A DNA stretch of 64,000 nucleotides from Caulobacter sp. BK020 (lineage in GTDB: Bacteria; Pseudomonadota; Alphaproteobacteria; Caulobacterales; Caulobacteraceae): NCBI RefSeq assembly GCF_004342605.1, contig NZ_SLZL01000008.1:62001-126000 (forward strand), in the 5' to 3' direction. The position numbers and the translations under genes are program-made. Of this stretch, positions 33,785-43,174 are shown one piece after another. Position 1 is the first letter of the stretch. Each line of letters opens with the position of its first letter. The notes under the pieces were generated by a model that searched no databases, was not told the origin of the DNA, and was given only the letters and a program-made list of their open reading frames with translations.

Positions 33785-35165
33785 AATCCTCTGGACCGCC
33801 GACGAGATCGCCGCCGCCACCGGCGGCCAGGTGCTGGCCGACTTCGAGGCCACCGGCGTGTCGATCGACAGCCGCAGCCTCGAGCCCGGCGACCTGTTCG
33901 TGGCCCTGACCGGCGCCCGCGACGGCCATGAGTTCGTCGTCCAGACCGCCGACAAGGGCGCGGCCGGGGCGCTGATCTCCAGGCCTGTCGCCATCCCGGC
34001 CGTGCTGGTCGAGGACACCTTCCGCGGCTTGGAGCGCCTGGGCGTCGCCGCCCGCGAGCGCGCGCCCCAGACCCGGCGCGGCGCGGTGACCGGCTCGGTC
34101 GGCAAGACCAGCGTCACCCGCGCCGTCGAGGCCGGCCTGCGCCGCGCCGGCAAGGCCCACGCCTCGATCAAGTCCTACAACAACCACATCGGCGTGCCCC
34201 TGACCCTGGCGCGGATGCCGCGCGACACCCAGCGGGCGGTGTTCGAGGTCGGCATGAACCACGCCGACGAGATCACCCCGCTGTCGGGCTTCATCCGTCC
34301 GCACGCCGTGGCCATCACCACCGTCGGCCCGGTCCATTTGGAGAACTTCGCCGACGGCGAGGAGGGCGTGGCCCGGGCCAAGGCCGAGATCTTCGCCGGC
34401 CTGGAGCCGAACGGCGTGGCCGTGCTGAACGCCGACAATCCGTGGTTCGGCCTGCTGAAGGCCGAGGCCGAGAAGGCCGGCGCCCAGGTCTGGAGCTTCG
34501 GCACGGGCGAAGGCGTCACCGCCCAGCTGACCGTATTCGCCTCCGGCCCCGCCGGCGCCCAGGTCACCGCCGTGGTGCGCGGCGAAACCATCCACTTTCC
34601 GATCCTGCAGACCGGCGTGCACTGGGGCCTCAACAGCCTGTGCGTGCTGCTGATGCTGGAAGCCCTGGACGTCGACCGCGAGACCGCCCTGGCCGCCCTG
34701 GCCGAGTTCGAGCCCATCGAGGGCCGCGGCGCCGAGCGCGTGGTCAGGATCCCCGGCGGGACCTTCACCCTGGTCGACGAGAGCTACAACGCCAATCCGG
34801 TGTCGATGCAGGCCGCCCTGAAAACCCTGGGCGCCCGCGACGTGGCGGGCCGCCGAATCGTCGTTCTCACCGACATGCTGGAGCTGGGCCCCCAAAGCGC
34901 CCGATTCCACGGCGATCTAGCCGATCCGATCGCGGCCGCCGGCATCGACCTGGTGTTCTGCGCCGGACCGTTAATGAAATCTTTATGGGAAGCGCTTCCG
35001 CCGACTCGGCGAGGCGCGTACGCCCAAAGCGCCGCCGAACTCGCGCCCCAGGTCGCTTCGGCGATGCGGGCGGGCGATGTGGTGATGGTGAAGGGATCGA
35101 ACGGATCGAAGGCGGGGGCCGTGGCCGCCGCCCTGGGCGCGCTCGACCTCGAAGGACAGGACTGA
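33777..35165 (+). CDS. murF: UDP-N-acetylmuramoyl-tripeptide--D-alanyl-D-alanine ligase MurF
   Basis: 462 aa. Completes the cytoplasmic UDP-MurNAc-pentapeptide by adding D-Ala-D-Ala. N-terminal [19 protein letters not shown] loop [43 protein letters not shown] and C-terminal [15 protein letters not shown]. The P-loop reads GSVGKT rather than GTNGKT, as is usual for this lineage. It overlaps murE by 8 bp and mraY by one base (TGATG), keeping the coupling. Confidence 0.96.
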   Translation: MREILWTADEIAAATGGQVLADFEATGVSIDSRSLEPGDLFVALTGARDGHEFVVQTADKGAAGALISRPVAIPAVLVEDTFRGLERLGVAARERAPQTRRGAVTGSVGKTSVTRAVEAGLRRAGKAHASIKSYNNHIGVPLTLARMPRDTQRAVFEVGMNHADEITPLSGFIRPHAVAITTVGPVHLENFADGEEGVARAKAEIFAGLEPNGVAVLNADNPWFGLLKAEAEKAGAQVWSFGTGEGVTAQLTVFASGPAGAQVTAVVRGETIHFPILQTGVHWGLNSLCVLLMLEALDVDRETALAALAEFEPIEGRGAERVVRIPGGTFTLVDESYNANPVSMQAALKTLGARDVAGRRIVVLTDMLELGPQSARFHGDLADPIAAAGIDLVFCAGPLMKSLWEALPPTRRGAYAQSAAELAPQVASAMRAGDVVMVKGSNGSKAGAVAAALGALDLEGQD

Positions 35166-36280
35166 TGCTGTATTTCCTCTACGAGTGGCTGTCGCGCGGC
35201 GGACACGAGCACGTCCCGGTCCTCAACCTGCTGAAATACCTGACCTTCCGCACCGGCATGTCGATGCTGACCGCCTATATCGTGGCCGTCGCCATGGGCT
35301 CGCGCTTCATCCGCTGGATGAAGGCCAAGCAGGGCAAGGGCCAGCCGATCCGCACCGACGGCATCGCCCGCCACGTCACCGAGAAGGCCGGCACCCCTAC
35401 CATGGGCGGCTTCATGATCCTGGCCGGCCTGTTCGTCGGCTCGCTGCTGTTCGGCGACCTCAAGAACGTCCACGTCTGGGTGGTGCTGGGCATCACCGCC
35501 GCCTTCGGCGTGCTGGGCTTCATGGACGACTACGCCAAGGTCACCAAGCAGACGACCGCCGGCCTCTCCAGCGGCCAGAAGCTGGTCGCCCAGTTCATCG
35601 TCTCGATCCTGGCCGCGGTGGCGCTGATCCTCTTCGCGCCGCAGTCGCCGACCACGCCGGGCCTGGAGACCTCGGTGGTCTTCCCGATCCTGAAGAACCT
35701 GGTGATCAACCTCGGCTGGTTCTACGTGGCCTTCGCCGCGGTGACGATCGCCGGCTTCTCCAACGCCGTGAACCTGACCGATGGCCTGGACGGCCTGGCC
35801 ATCGTGCCGGTGATGTTCGCCGCCTCGACCTTCGGCCTGATCGCCTACCTGGTCGGCAACGTGAAGTTCGCCGACTATCTGAACCTGCACTACGTGCCCA
35901 GCGTCGGCGAGCTGGCGGTGCTGTGCGGCGCGATCATCGGCGGCGGCATGGGCTTCCTCTGGTACAACGCCCCGCCGGCCAAGATCTTCATGGGCGACAC
36001 CGGCTCGCTGGCCCTGGGCGGGGCCCTGGGCTCGATCGCCGTCTGCGCCAAGCACGAGATCGTTTTGGGCATCGTCGGCGGCCTGTTCGTGGCCGAGGCG
36101 CTGTCCGTGATGATCCAGGTCGCCTACTTCAAGAAGACCGGCAAGCGCATCTTCCTGATGGCGCCGATACACCACCATTTCGAGAAGCTCGGTTGGGCCG
36201 AGAGCACCGTTGTCGTCCGCTTCTGGATCGTGGCGATGATGCTCAGCTTCGTCGGCCTCGCCACCCTGAAGCTGAGATAG
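35165..36280 (+). CDS. mraY: Phospho-N-acetylmuramoyl-pentapeptide-transferase MraY
   Basis: 371 aa, about ten membrane helices. Transfers phospho-MurNAc-pentapeptide to undecaprenyl phosphate, making lipid I on the inner membrane. Hallmarks: [23 protein letters not shown] (DD pair), [26 protein letters not shown] and [22 protein letters not shown] (HHH box). ATG 35165 uses the last base of the murF stop. The murD gene follows after 13 bp with its own AAGGGG site. Confidence 0.97.
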   Translation: MLYFLYEWLSRGGHEHVPVLNLLKYLTFRTGMSMLTAYIVAVAMGSRFIRWMKAKQGKGQPIRTDGIARHVTEKAGTPTMGGFMILAGLFVGSLLFGDLKNVHVWVVLGITAAFGVLGFMDDYAKVTKQTTAGLSSGQKLVAQFIVSILAAVALILFAPQSPTTPGLETSVVFPILKNLVINLGWFYVAFAAVTIAGFSNAVNLTDGLDGLAIVPVMFAASTFGLIAYLVGNVKFADYLNLHYVPSVGELAVLCGAIIGGGMGFLWYNAPPAKIFMGDTGSLALGGALGSIAVCAKHEIVLGIVGGLFVAEALSVMIQVAYFKKTGKRIFLMAPIHHHFEKLGWAESTVVVRFWIVAMMLSFVGLATLKLR

Positions 36281-36293
36281 GAAGGGGCGCGCC

Positions 36294-37712
36294 ATGATCC
36301 CGGTCCGCGGTTTCGAGGGCAAGACCGTCGCCGTGTTCGGCCTGGGCCGGACGGGGCTGACGGCCGCGCGCGCGCTGATCGCCGGCGGGGCCAAGGTGGC
36401 GCTGTGGGACGAAAAGCCCGCCAGCCGCGAGGCGGCCGTGGCCGAGGGCCTCAGCGTGGTCGACCTGTCGATCGCCGACTGGAGCCAATTCGCCGCCCTG
36501 ATGCTGTCGCCGGGCGTGCCCCTGACCCATCCCAAGCCGCACTGGACCGTGACCAAGGCCAAGGCGGCCGGGGTCGAGGTGCTGGGCGACATCGAGCTGT
36601 TCGCCCGCACGGTCAACGCCGCGCCCGAGCACAAGAAGCCCAAGATCGTCGCCATCACCGGCACCAACGGCAAGTCGACCACCACCGCCCTGATCGGCCA
36701 CCTGTGCCGCCAGGCCGGGCGCGACACCCGGGTGGGCGGCAATATCGGCGAGGGCGCGCTGGGCCTGGAGGACATGCACGGCGGCGCGGTGTACGTGCTC
36801 GAACTGTCGTCCTACCAGCTGGACCTGACCTCCAGCCTCAAGCCCGACGCCGTCGTGCTGCTGAACATCTCGCCCGACCACCTGGACCGCCACGGCGGCA
36901 TGGACGGCTACATCGCCGCCAAGCGCCGGATCTTCCTGAACCAGGGCAAGGGCGACACCGCCATCATCGGGGTCGACGATCCCTGGTGCCAGCAGATCTG
37001 CACCGAGATCACCGCCGCCAACCGCCGCACCATCTGGCCGATCAGCGCCGGCAAGGCCATGGGTCGGGGCGTCTACGCCCTGCAGGGCGTGCTGTACGAC
37101 GCCACCGGCGAGCGGGTGACCGAGATGGTCGACCTGCTGCGCGCCCGCAGCCTGCCCGGCCGTCACAATTGGCAGAACGCCGCGGCCGCCTACGCCGCCG
37201 CCCGCGCCCTGGGCGTCCCGCCGCACCAGGCGGTCGACGGCCTGATGAGCTTCCCCGGCCTGGCCCACCGGATGGAGACGGTTGGCCGGATCGGCAAGGT
37301 GCGCTTCATCAACGACAGCAAGGCCACCAACGCCGACGCCGCCCGCCAGGCGATGTCGTCCTATCCCAAGTTCTACTGGATCGCCGGCGGCGTGCCCAAG
37401 GCCGGCGGCATCGACGACCTGGTCGACCTATTCCCGCGCGTGGCCGGCGCCTACCTGATCGGCCAGGCGGCCGAGGACTTCGGCAAGACCCTGGAGGGCA
37501 AGGCCCCCATGCGCCAGTGCGGCGACATCGAGACGGCGGTGGCCGCCGCCTTCGCCGACGCCGCGGCGTCGGGCGAGGAGGCCATCGTCCTGCTGTCGCC
37601 CGCCTGCGCCTCGTTCGACCAGTTCGCCGACTTCGAGCAGCGGGGCGAGGCCTTCCGCGCGGCGGTCATGGGGCTTGGCAAGGCGCCGGCCTCGGCGGCG
37701 AAAAGGGCCTAG
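36294..37712 (+). CDS. murD: UDP-N-acetylmuramoylalanine--D-glutamate ligase MurD
   Basis: 472 aa. Adds D-Glu to UDP-MurNAc-L-Ala. N-terminal Rossmann-like VAVFGLGRTGLTAARAL, ATP loop ITGTNGKSTTTALIGHL, VLELSSYQLDLTSSLKPDAVVLLNISPDHLDRHG, RHNWQNAAAAYAAA and FINDSKATNADAARQA. Complete and typical. It overlaps by 4 bp the end of the convergent aspartic-protease-like gene, so the plus-strand operon is interrupted here and ftsW needs its own promoter or read-through of about 1.2 kb. Confidence 0.97.
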   Translation: MIPVRGFEGKTVAVFGLGRTGLTAARALIAGGAKVALWDEKPASREAAVAEGLSVVDLSIADWSQFAALMLSPGVPLTHPKPHWTVTKAKAAGVEVLGDIELFARTVNAAPEHKKPKIVAITGTNGKSTTTALIGHLCRQAGRDTRVGGNIGEGALGLEDMHGGAVYVLELSSYQLDLTSSLKPDAVVLLNISPDHLDRHGGMDGYIAAKRRIFLNQGKGDTAIIGVDDPWCQQICTEITAANRRTIWPISAGKAMGRGVYALQGVLYDATGERVTEMVDLLRARSLPGRHNWQNAAAAYAAARALGVPPHQAVDGLMSFPGLAHRMETVGRIGKVRFINDSKATNADAARQAMSSYPKFYWIAGGVPKAGGIDDLVDLFPRVAGAYLIGQAAEDFGKTLEGKAPMRQCGDIETAVAAAFADAAASGEEAIVLLSPACASFDQFADFEQRGEAFRAAVMGLGKAPASAAKRA

Positions 37713-38725
37713 GGCGCGACGAACGCCTTCCGCGGGGCCAAGCCGACGGCGCCGGCTTTGGCGCCATAGAGCACCGCCCATTCGTAGAATGGCAGGGCGC
37801 CCAGGTTCAGGCCCTCCCACGGAAGGCTGGCCGGGGGCGGCTGGACCTCGACGCGCGTGCCCGGCCCCCTTCCGACAGTGAAGGTCTGTTTCGGGCCGGC
37901 CGCTCCGGGCGCACCGAAGCCAAGACCCAGCTCCGCGCCGCGGTCCCAGATCGCCGGAGGCGGGCTCCGGGAAATATAGACGATGCTCGGCGCGCCGCTG
38001 TCCAGCAGGGCGGGCGCGCATAGCGGCGTGGTCTTGCCGTCGGTCAGGCAGGCCGGAACGGCGTTGTCGGCCCAGAACGCGCCGCCGGCCCCGCGCGGGT
38101 CGCGCGGCAACTGGAACAGCGTGAAACGGCCACGTTCTTCCGGCGAAGGATTGAGGATCAGCTTGCCGGGGCCGGCGTCGCCCGGCAGGGGCAGGACGAC
38201 GATCCAGGCTTGGCCGCCGATCCTGGTCAACGGATTGTCGGCGGCGCCGGCCCGCAGTCCGACCCCCAGGATAGCCTTGAAGCCCTCGGCGGGATTGGCC
38301 GCGCCGATGCGATAGTCGGCCGGGGCGATCGAGGCGGCCGGACAGGTCGGCCTGTCCGGCGCGCAGGTCACCGCCTGGGTCCGGCTCACGGCGGCCGTGA
38401 CCTCCAGTCGGCCGCCCAGCGAGATCCTGGTGGGCGCGGTCACCCCGGTCAGCACGACGCCGTTACGGTAGAAGGCTCGGGCCGGGCGGGCGGACTTGTC
38501 GGGTTTTGAGGCGATGTCCGCGCTGGGCAGGGCGTTCAGGCCCGTGGAGCCGGTGTCGAGCATGGCGTCGATCGGGGCGCCGCCTTCCAGCGCGATGGGA
38601 ATCGAATAACGCGGCGGACCGTTCGAGAAGCGCGCCTGGCTGATCGGGATTTCCACGCGATCGCCGGCGGTTTCCGAAGCGCCGGCGATCGCCAGCAAGC
38701 CGACCAACAGATGCGCGAGGCTCAT
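37709..38725 (-). CDS. Pepsin-like (family A1) aspartic protease homologue, secreted
   Basis: 338 aa with a short signal peptide (MSLAHLLVGLLAIAGAS). Both catalytic motifs of a two-lobed aspartic protease are present: DTGSTGLNAL (Asp57) and LLDSGAPSIVY (Asp242), 185 residues apart, as in pepsin (Asp32/Asp215, 183 apart). Each is followed by the psi-loop element: KAILGVGL and LGALPFYEWAVLYGAKAGAVGLAP, the latter closely like pepsin's C-terminal end. Four Cys may form disulfides. The second motif has Ser for Thr. It sits antisense inside the mur/fts cluster. Activity is untested; a non-proteolytic role is possible. Confidence 0.7.
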   Translation of the reverse strand: MSLAHLLVGLLAIAGASETAGDRVEIPISQARFSNGPPRYSIPIALEGGAPIDAMLDTGSTGLNALPSADIASKPDKSARPARAFYRNGVVLTGVTAPTRISLGGRLEVTAAVSRTQAVTCAPDRPTCPAASIAPADYRIGAANPAEGFKAILGVGLRAGAADNPLTRIGGQAWIVVLPLPGDAGPGKLILNPSPEERGRFTLFQLPRDPRGAGGAFWADNAVPACLTDGKTTPLCAPALLDSGAPSIVYISRSPPPAIWDRGAELGLGFGAPGAAGPKQTFTVGRGPGTRVEVQPPPASLPWEGLNLGALPFYEWAVLYGAKAGAVGLAPRKAFVAP

Positions 38726-38938
38726 GGGAAATCCTTGTCCTAAGACCGCCAGGCGGCCCGAGCTCGACGAACGATCTACCTTAGGTTTCGCCGCTCGTCC
38801 CGTTCGGGATGTCTTCGCCGCAAAAAATTCGCGAAGCGGCGCGACGAGGGCTAAGGAGGGCCATCGCCGCGCGATTGGTCGCGGCCGACAGAGCTCCGCC
38901 GCAACACTCGATTAACCCTAAACTCCGACCCTCCGGCC

Positions 38939-40111
38939 ATGACGTTCCAGACCACCCACGCCTTCGCCCGCACCGACCGCTCGCGGCTTGGCGTCTGGTG
39001 GTGGACGACCGACCACTGGCTGCTGGGCGCCACGGCGGTCCTGGTCACGGTGGGCGTCCTGCTGTCGTTCGCCTCCAGCCCCGCCGCCGCCGCGCGGATC
39101 GGCATCGACGACCAGTTCCACTTCGCGGTGCGCCAGTGCATCTTCGGCCTGGGCGCGGCGCTGATCGTGCTGTCGGTGTCGATGCTCAGCCCCCGGGGCA
39201 TCCGCCGCGCGGCCTTCTTCATCTATATCGTGGCCATCGGGGTGATGGCCGCCCTGCCCTTCATCGGCCACAGCGCCAAGGGCGCGGCCCGCTGGCTGCT
39301 GATCGGCGGCTTCACCTTCCAGCCGTCGGAGTTCATGAAGCCGGCCCTGATCGTGCTGGTCTCCTGGATGTTCGCCGAGGGCCAGAAGGGCGAGGGGGTG
39401 CCGGGCGTGTCGATCGCCTTCGCCCTCTATTTCATCGCCGTGGCCCTGCTGCTGGTCCAGCCCGACGTCGGCCAGACCGTGCTGATCACCATCGCCTTCG
39501 GGGCCGCCTTCTGGATGGCCGGGGTGCCGATCTCGTGGATCATGGGCCTGGGCGCCGTGGCCGTCGGCGGGCTGATGTCGACCTATTTCCTGTTCGACCA
39601 CGTCCACGCCCGGGTGCAGAAGTTCCTCAGCCCCGACCAGGCCGACACCCACCAGATCACCCGCGCCGCCGAGGCCATCCACGCCGGCGGCCTGTTCGGG
39701 CGCGGCCCCGGCGAGGGCGTGATGAAGCGCCACGTGCCCGACCTGCACACCGATTTCATCTATTCGGTCGCCGCCGAGGAGTACGGCCTAGTGTTCTCCC
39801 TGGCCCTGATCACCCTCTTTGCCTTCGTGGTGGTGCGCGGGCTCTACAAGGCCATGAAGCTGACCGACACCTTCGAGCAGGTGGCCGCCTCAGGACTGTT
39901 CGTGCTGGTGGGCCAGCAGGCCTTCATCAACGTGGCCGTGAACCTGAACATGATCCCCACCAAGGGCATGACCCTGCCCTTCATCAGCTATGGCGGCTCG
40001 TCGATGCTGGCCATGGGCCTGACCCTGGGCATGGCCCTGGCGTTGACGCGCAAGCGTCCGGGGGCCTATGGCGGGGCGGGAGAGTTCGACCAGGCGGGGG
40101 GCCTGGCCTAG
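38939..40111 (+). CDS. ftsW: Septal peptidoglycan polymerase FtsW
   Basis: 390 aa SEDS-family glycosyltransferase with about ten membrane helices. Motifs: HSAKGAARWLLIGGFTFQPSEFMKPALIV, QPDVGQT, GGLFGRGPGEGVMKRHVPDLHTDFIYSVAAEEYG (catalytic loop region) and NMIPTKGMTLPFISYGGSSMLAMG. It polymerises lipid II at the septum with FtsI. It lies after the antisense protease gene and has its own 213-bp upstream region, with a TTAACC half site at 38912 that may be a weak CtrA contact. murG follows 59 bp downstream. Confidence 0.97.
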   Translation: MTFQTTHAFARTDRSRLGVWWWTTDHWLLGATAVLVTVGVLLSFASSPAAAARIGIDDQFHFAVRQCIFGLGAALIVLSVSMLSPRGIRRAAFFIYIVAIGVMAALPFIGHSAKGAARWLLIGGFTFQPSEFMKPALIVLVSWMFAEGQKGEGVPGVSIAFALYFIAVALLLVQPDVGQTVLITIAFGAAFWMAGVPISWIMGLGAVAVGGLMSTYFLFDHVHARVQKFLSPDQADTHQITRAAEAIHAGGLFGRGPGEGVMKRHVPDLHTDFIYSVAAEEYGLVFSLALITLFAFVVVRGLYKAMKLTDTFEQVAASGLFVLVGQQAFINVAVNLNMIPTKGMTLPFISYGGSSMLAMGLTLGMALALTRKRPGAYGGAGEFDQAGGLA

Positions 40112-40170
40112 GAGTCTCCGAGGAGAGCCGCCTTGCCCGTCATTCGCTCGCGTACCGGAGCCGTTCCACA

Positions 40171-41259
40171 ATGAGCAAGCTGGCCGTCGTCGCCGCCGGG
40201 GGAACCGGCGGGCACCTGTTCCCCGCCCAGGCCCTGGCCGAGGCCCTGGCCGCCCGCGGCTGGCGCATCGTGCTGGCCACCGACGAGCGCGGCGCGCTCT
40301 ACGCCGACAAGTTCCCGGCCCAGGAGCGCCTGGCCCTCTCCGCCGCCACCGCCAAGGCCGGCGACCCGATCGGCATGGCCAAGGCCGGCCTGGCGGTCTG
40401 GCAGGGGGTGAACCAGGCCAAGGCCGCCTTCAAGCGGCTGGACCCGGCCGTCGTGGTCGGTTTCGGCGGCTACCCCGCCCTGCCCGCCCTTCTGGGCGCC
40501 CTGGCCCAGAAGCGGCCCACCGTGATCCACGAGCAGAACGCGGTGCTGGGCCGCGTGAACCGCTACCTGGCGCCCAAGGTCGACGAGGTCGCCTGCGCCT
40601 TCCCGACCCTGCAAAGGGCCAAGCCGTCGGTGAAAGCCCGCGCCCACGTGGTCGGCAATCCCGTGCGGCCCCCGGTGCGCGCGCTCTACGACGTGCCCTA
40701 CCTGCCGCCCGAGGTGCAGCTGCGCATCCTGGTCACCGGCGGCAGCCAGGGCGCGCGCCTGCTGTCCGAGCTGATCCCCGAAGCCGTCGCCAAGCTGCCC
40801 GAGGAGATCCGCGGCCGCCTGAAGGTGTTCCAGCAGGCCCGGGCCGAGAGCATGGAAGGGGCCCGCAAAACCTATCGCAACGCCATGGTCGAGTGCGAGG
40901 TCGCTCCCTTCTTCCGCGACATGGCCGGCTATCTGCGCCAGGCCCACCTGGTGATCGGCCGCTCCGGCGCCTCGACCTGCACCGAGCTGGCCGTGGCCGG
41001 CCGGCCGTCGATCCTGGTGCCGCTGAAGATCGCCGCCGACGACCATCAGCGCTTCAACGCCAAGCTCCTGGAGCAGGCCGGCGGCGCGGCCGTGTGCCTG
41101 GAGGACGAGCTGACCGTCGACGCCATGGCCGGCGCCCTGAACGCCCTGCTCAAGGACCCCGAGCGCCTGGCCAGGATGGCGGCGGGCGCTCGGTCGGTGG
41201 CCAAGCCGGACGCGGCGGAGGAACTGGCGGACCTGGTGGAGAGGACGGCGCGGGCCTGA
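40171..41259 (+). CDS. murG: UDP-N-acetylglucosamine transferase MurG
   Basis: 362 aa. Adds GlcNAc to lipid I to form lipid II on the inner face of the membrane. AAGGTGGHLFPAQALAEAL, GFGGYPALPALLGAL, HEQNAVLGRVNR, VTGGSQGARLLSELIPEA and IGRSGASTCTELAVAGRPSILVPLKIAADDHQ are diagnostic. ATG 40171 follows a weak site (GGAGCCG). It is transcribed with ftsW; a convergent TPR gene begins 18 bp after its stop. Confidence 0.97.
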   Translation: MSKLAVVAAGGTGGHLFPAQALAEALAARGWRIVLATDERGALYADKFPAQERLALSAATAKAGDPIGMAKAGLAVWQGVNQAKAAFKRLDPAVVVGFGGYPALPALLGALAQKRPTVIHEQNAVLGRVNRYLAPKVDEVACAFPTLQRAKPSVKARAHVVGNPVRPPVRALYDVPYLPPEVQLRILVTGGSQGARLLSELIPEAVAKLPEEIRGRLKVFQQARAESMEGARKTYRNAMVECEVAPFFRDMAGYLRQAHLVIGRSGASTCTELAVAGRPSILVPLKIAADDHQRFNAKLLEQAGGAAVCLEDELTVDAMAGALNALLKDPERLARMAAGARSVAKPDAAEELADLVERTARA

Positions 41260-41277
41260 GCCGCCCTCCCCCTCGCC

Positions 41278-42897
41278 CTACGACTTGCCTTGGGCCGGCG
41301 TCGTGTAGATCGGGCTGAGGTCGTTCCAGACCTTGTCGGCGTTGAAGACCAGGCCGTCGGCGACCTCCGGCGGGGTGTCGACGAACTGGACCTCGGCCGT
41401 GGTCTTGAAGCCGTTGGCGGAACGCGAGATCTCAGCGCCGTACATCGTCTGGACCATATACTGCTGGTAGTCGGCCCGCTTGCGGATCACGAAGCCGGGT
41501 TTGCCGGCGTCGCGGGCTAGCTGGGCGGCGCGCAGCAGCATCATCTCCTCGACGGCGGCGTGGGTGGAGAACGCGCCCGAAAACTCGATCGACGCACCCT
41601 TGCCGTCGGCGGTCTTCTTGTCCTTGAAGCCGTTCGGTTTGAACCAGGCGCTCTGCTTGGAATACGAGCGGTCGGCCCGCTCCAGTGGCGGCAGAGCCTT
41701 GGCGAAGCTGGCCGGATCCAGCCGCTTGAGGGCGTCGGTCCTGTTGCTGGCCATCAGCATTTCCATCTGCGCGACGCCGGACGGCGCCAGTGAGACCATG
41801 CCAGCCGGCGTCGGCGGCCGCAGCTTCTGGATCAAATCCAGCGTCGCGGGTGTGGCGGGCAGTTCGTTGTTAAGGGTCTCGAGGGTGGCGCGCGCCTCAT
41901 CGATCTTGCCGTCGTTCACCTGCACCCAGGCCTCGGCGACGGTGATGAAACGCTGCGCGGTTTTGGCCTGATTGGCGCGCAGCGTCGCCGCCAGGCTAGC
42001 CAAGCGATCCTTGTCGTCCGCCGCCGGCGGCGCCGCGGCGGCGGCCTTGAACCGGGCGATCAGGGGCCCTGCCTGAGCGTTTTGGCCCGCACGGGCGAAA
42101 GCCAGGGCGGCGCGCGCCACGAACACCGGATCGCCCGTGGTCGCAGGCAGGGTGAAGCCGCGGGGCAAGCCGATATCGCCAAGCGACGAGGCCTGCGAGT
42201 CGGCCGCCGCGCTCCAGTCCGCCGCCGCGGCCGCGTACTGGCCGCCCCACTCGCGCGATTGGGCGCGGGCGACCAGCAGGTCGGGCTCCAGCGCCGCCAC
42301 GCGGGTCAGGACGCGGTCCTTGTCGGGCGACCAGCGTGGATCGACATTGAGAATCCGTACTGCGGCCAGGCCTACCTCCAGCGAATAGGGCCGGGCGTCG
42401 GCAGCCTTGATCGCCAGGGCGGAAGCCTCGTCGAACCGCTCCTTCTTCAGCTTGGTGGCCGCCTCGAAAAGCTGGGTCGAAGCCCCCAGCGAGCGGGCGA
42501 AGGTGGCGTCGTCGACATTGCCGGCGGCGACCTCGTGGGTGGCCGTCAAGTCGGCCAGAGCGGCGTCCAGGTTCCCGGCCTCGACCTGATGCAGAGCGCG
42601 GGCCTTCAGCAGGTTGACCTTGCGGGCCCAGTAGCGATCGAGCATCGGATCGGCCAGCACCGTGTCGCAGGCCTTGACCCCGTCGGAACCCTGGGCGGCG
42701 GGCGCTTCGCGACTGGCCTCGGGCAAGCCCATCAGGCCGGCGGTCATGATGGCCGGCACCAGCCGTCCCAGCGTCACGGCGGCGTTCTCCGGCTTGGCCA
42801 AGCCGTCGCAACGAACCCAGTCGCTGGGCTCTCCAGCCATGACGGGCCCGGCGCCGAACGCCACGGCGCCAGCCAGCAACAAGACCTTGATACGCAT
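41278..42897 (-). CDS. Secreted TPR-like hypothetical protein
   Basis: 539 aa with a Sec signal (MRIKVLLLAGAVAFGAGPVMAGE). The middle is helical and repeat-like: LLKARALHQVEAGNLDAALADLTATHEVA, ATKLKKERFDEASALAIKAADARPYSLEVGLAAVRIL and EAWVQVNDGKIDEARATLETLNNELP have TPR spacing. The C-terminal 110 residues (ADRSYSKQSAWFKPNGFKDK, MLLRAAQLARDAGKPGFVIRKRADYQQYM) are mixed and unrecognised. It is antisense between murG and murC, like the protease gene upstream. A periplasmic scaffold or wall-linked role is conceivable but not shown. Confidence 0.7.
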   Translation of the reverse strand: MRIKVLLLAGAVAFGAGPVMAGEPSDWVRCDGLAKPENAAVTLGRLVPAIMTAGLMGLPEASREAPAAQGSDGVKACDTVLADPMLDRYWARKVNLLKARALHQVEAGNLDAALADLTATHEVAAGNVDDATFARSLGASTQLFEAATKLKKERFDEASALAIKAADARPYSLEVGLAAVRILNVDPRWSPDKDRVLTRVAALEPDLLVARAQSREWGGQYAAAAADWSAAADSQASSLGDIGLPRGFTLPATTGDPVFVARAALAFARAGQNAQAGPLIARFKAAAAAPPAADDKDRLASLAATLRANQAKTAQRFITVAEAWVQVNDGKIDEARATLETLNNELPATPATLDLIQKLRPPTPAGMVSLAPSGVAQMEMLMASNRTDALKRLDPASFAKALPPLERADRSYSKQSAWFKPNGFKDKKTADGKGASIEFSGAFSTHAAVEEMMLLRAAQLARDAGKPGFVIRKRADYQQYMVQTMYGAEISRSANGFKTTAEVQFVDTPPEVADGLVFNADKVWNDLSPIYTTPAQGKS

Positions 42898-43174
42898 GCA
42901 CGCTTCCCCCGAAAGCGATTTCAACCTTGGCCATGGGTAGCCGGATTTTCGCCAAACGGGAACGAGGATTCAGCTGGAGATTGCGCCGCTCAATGCCGCG
43001 GCGCCCTGCAGGTCGAGGTGGATCGAGGTCCGGAGCCGTTCACGATGCTCGGCGGCCGATGGTCGCCTCCCGCCCCCTAGCTGACCTTTTCTCAAGGAAG
43101 AGGAACCGCAAATCCACACGATCTGCACCAAACATCCCGTTTCACCCCGCCGCCAAATCGTCTAATCGGGCTGG

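Noticed and set aside
32132..34171. 679-codon open frame antisense to ftsI, murE and murF
   Set aside because: Same shadow effect; product is compositionally biased and crosses three coupled real genes.
38912..38919. TTAACCCT before ftsW as a CtrA site
   Set aside because: One half site with a mismatch to TTAACCAT and no second half at the right distance; recorded under ftsW only.
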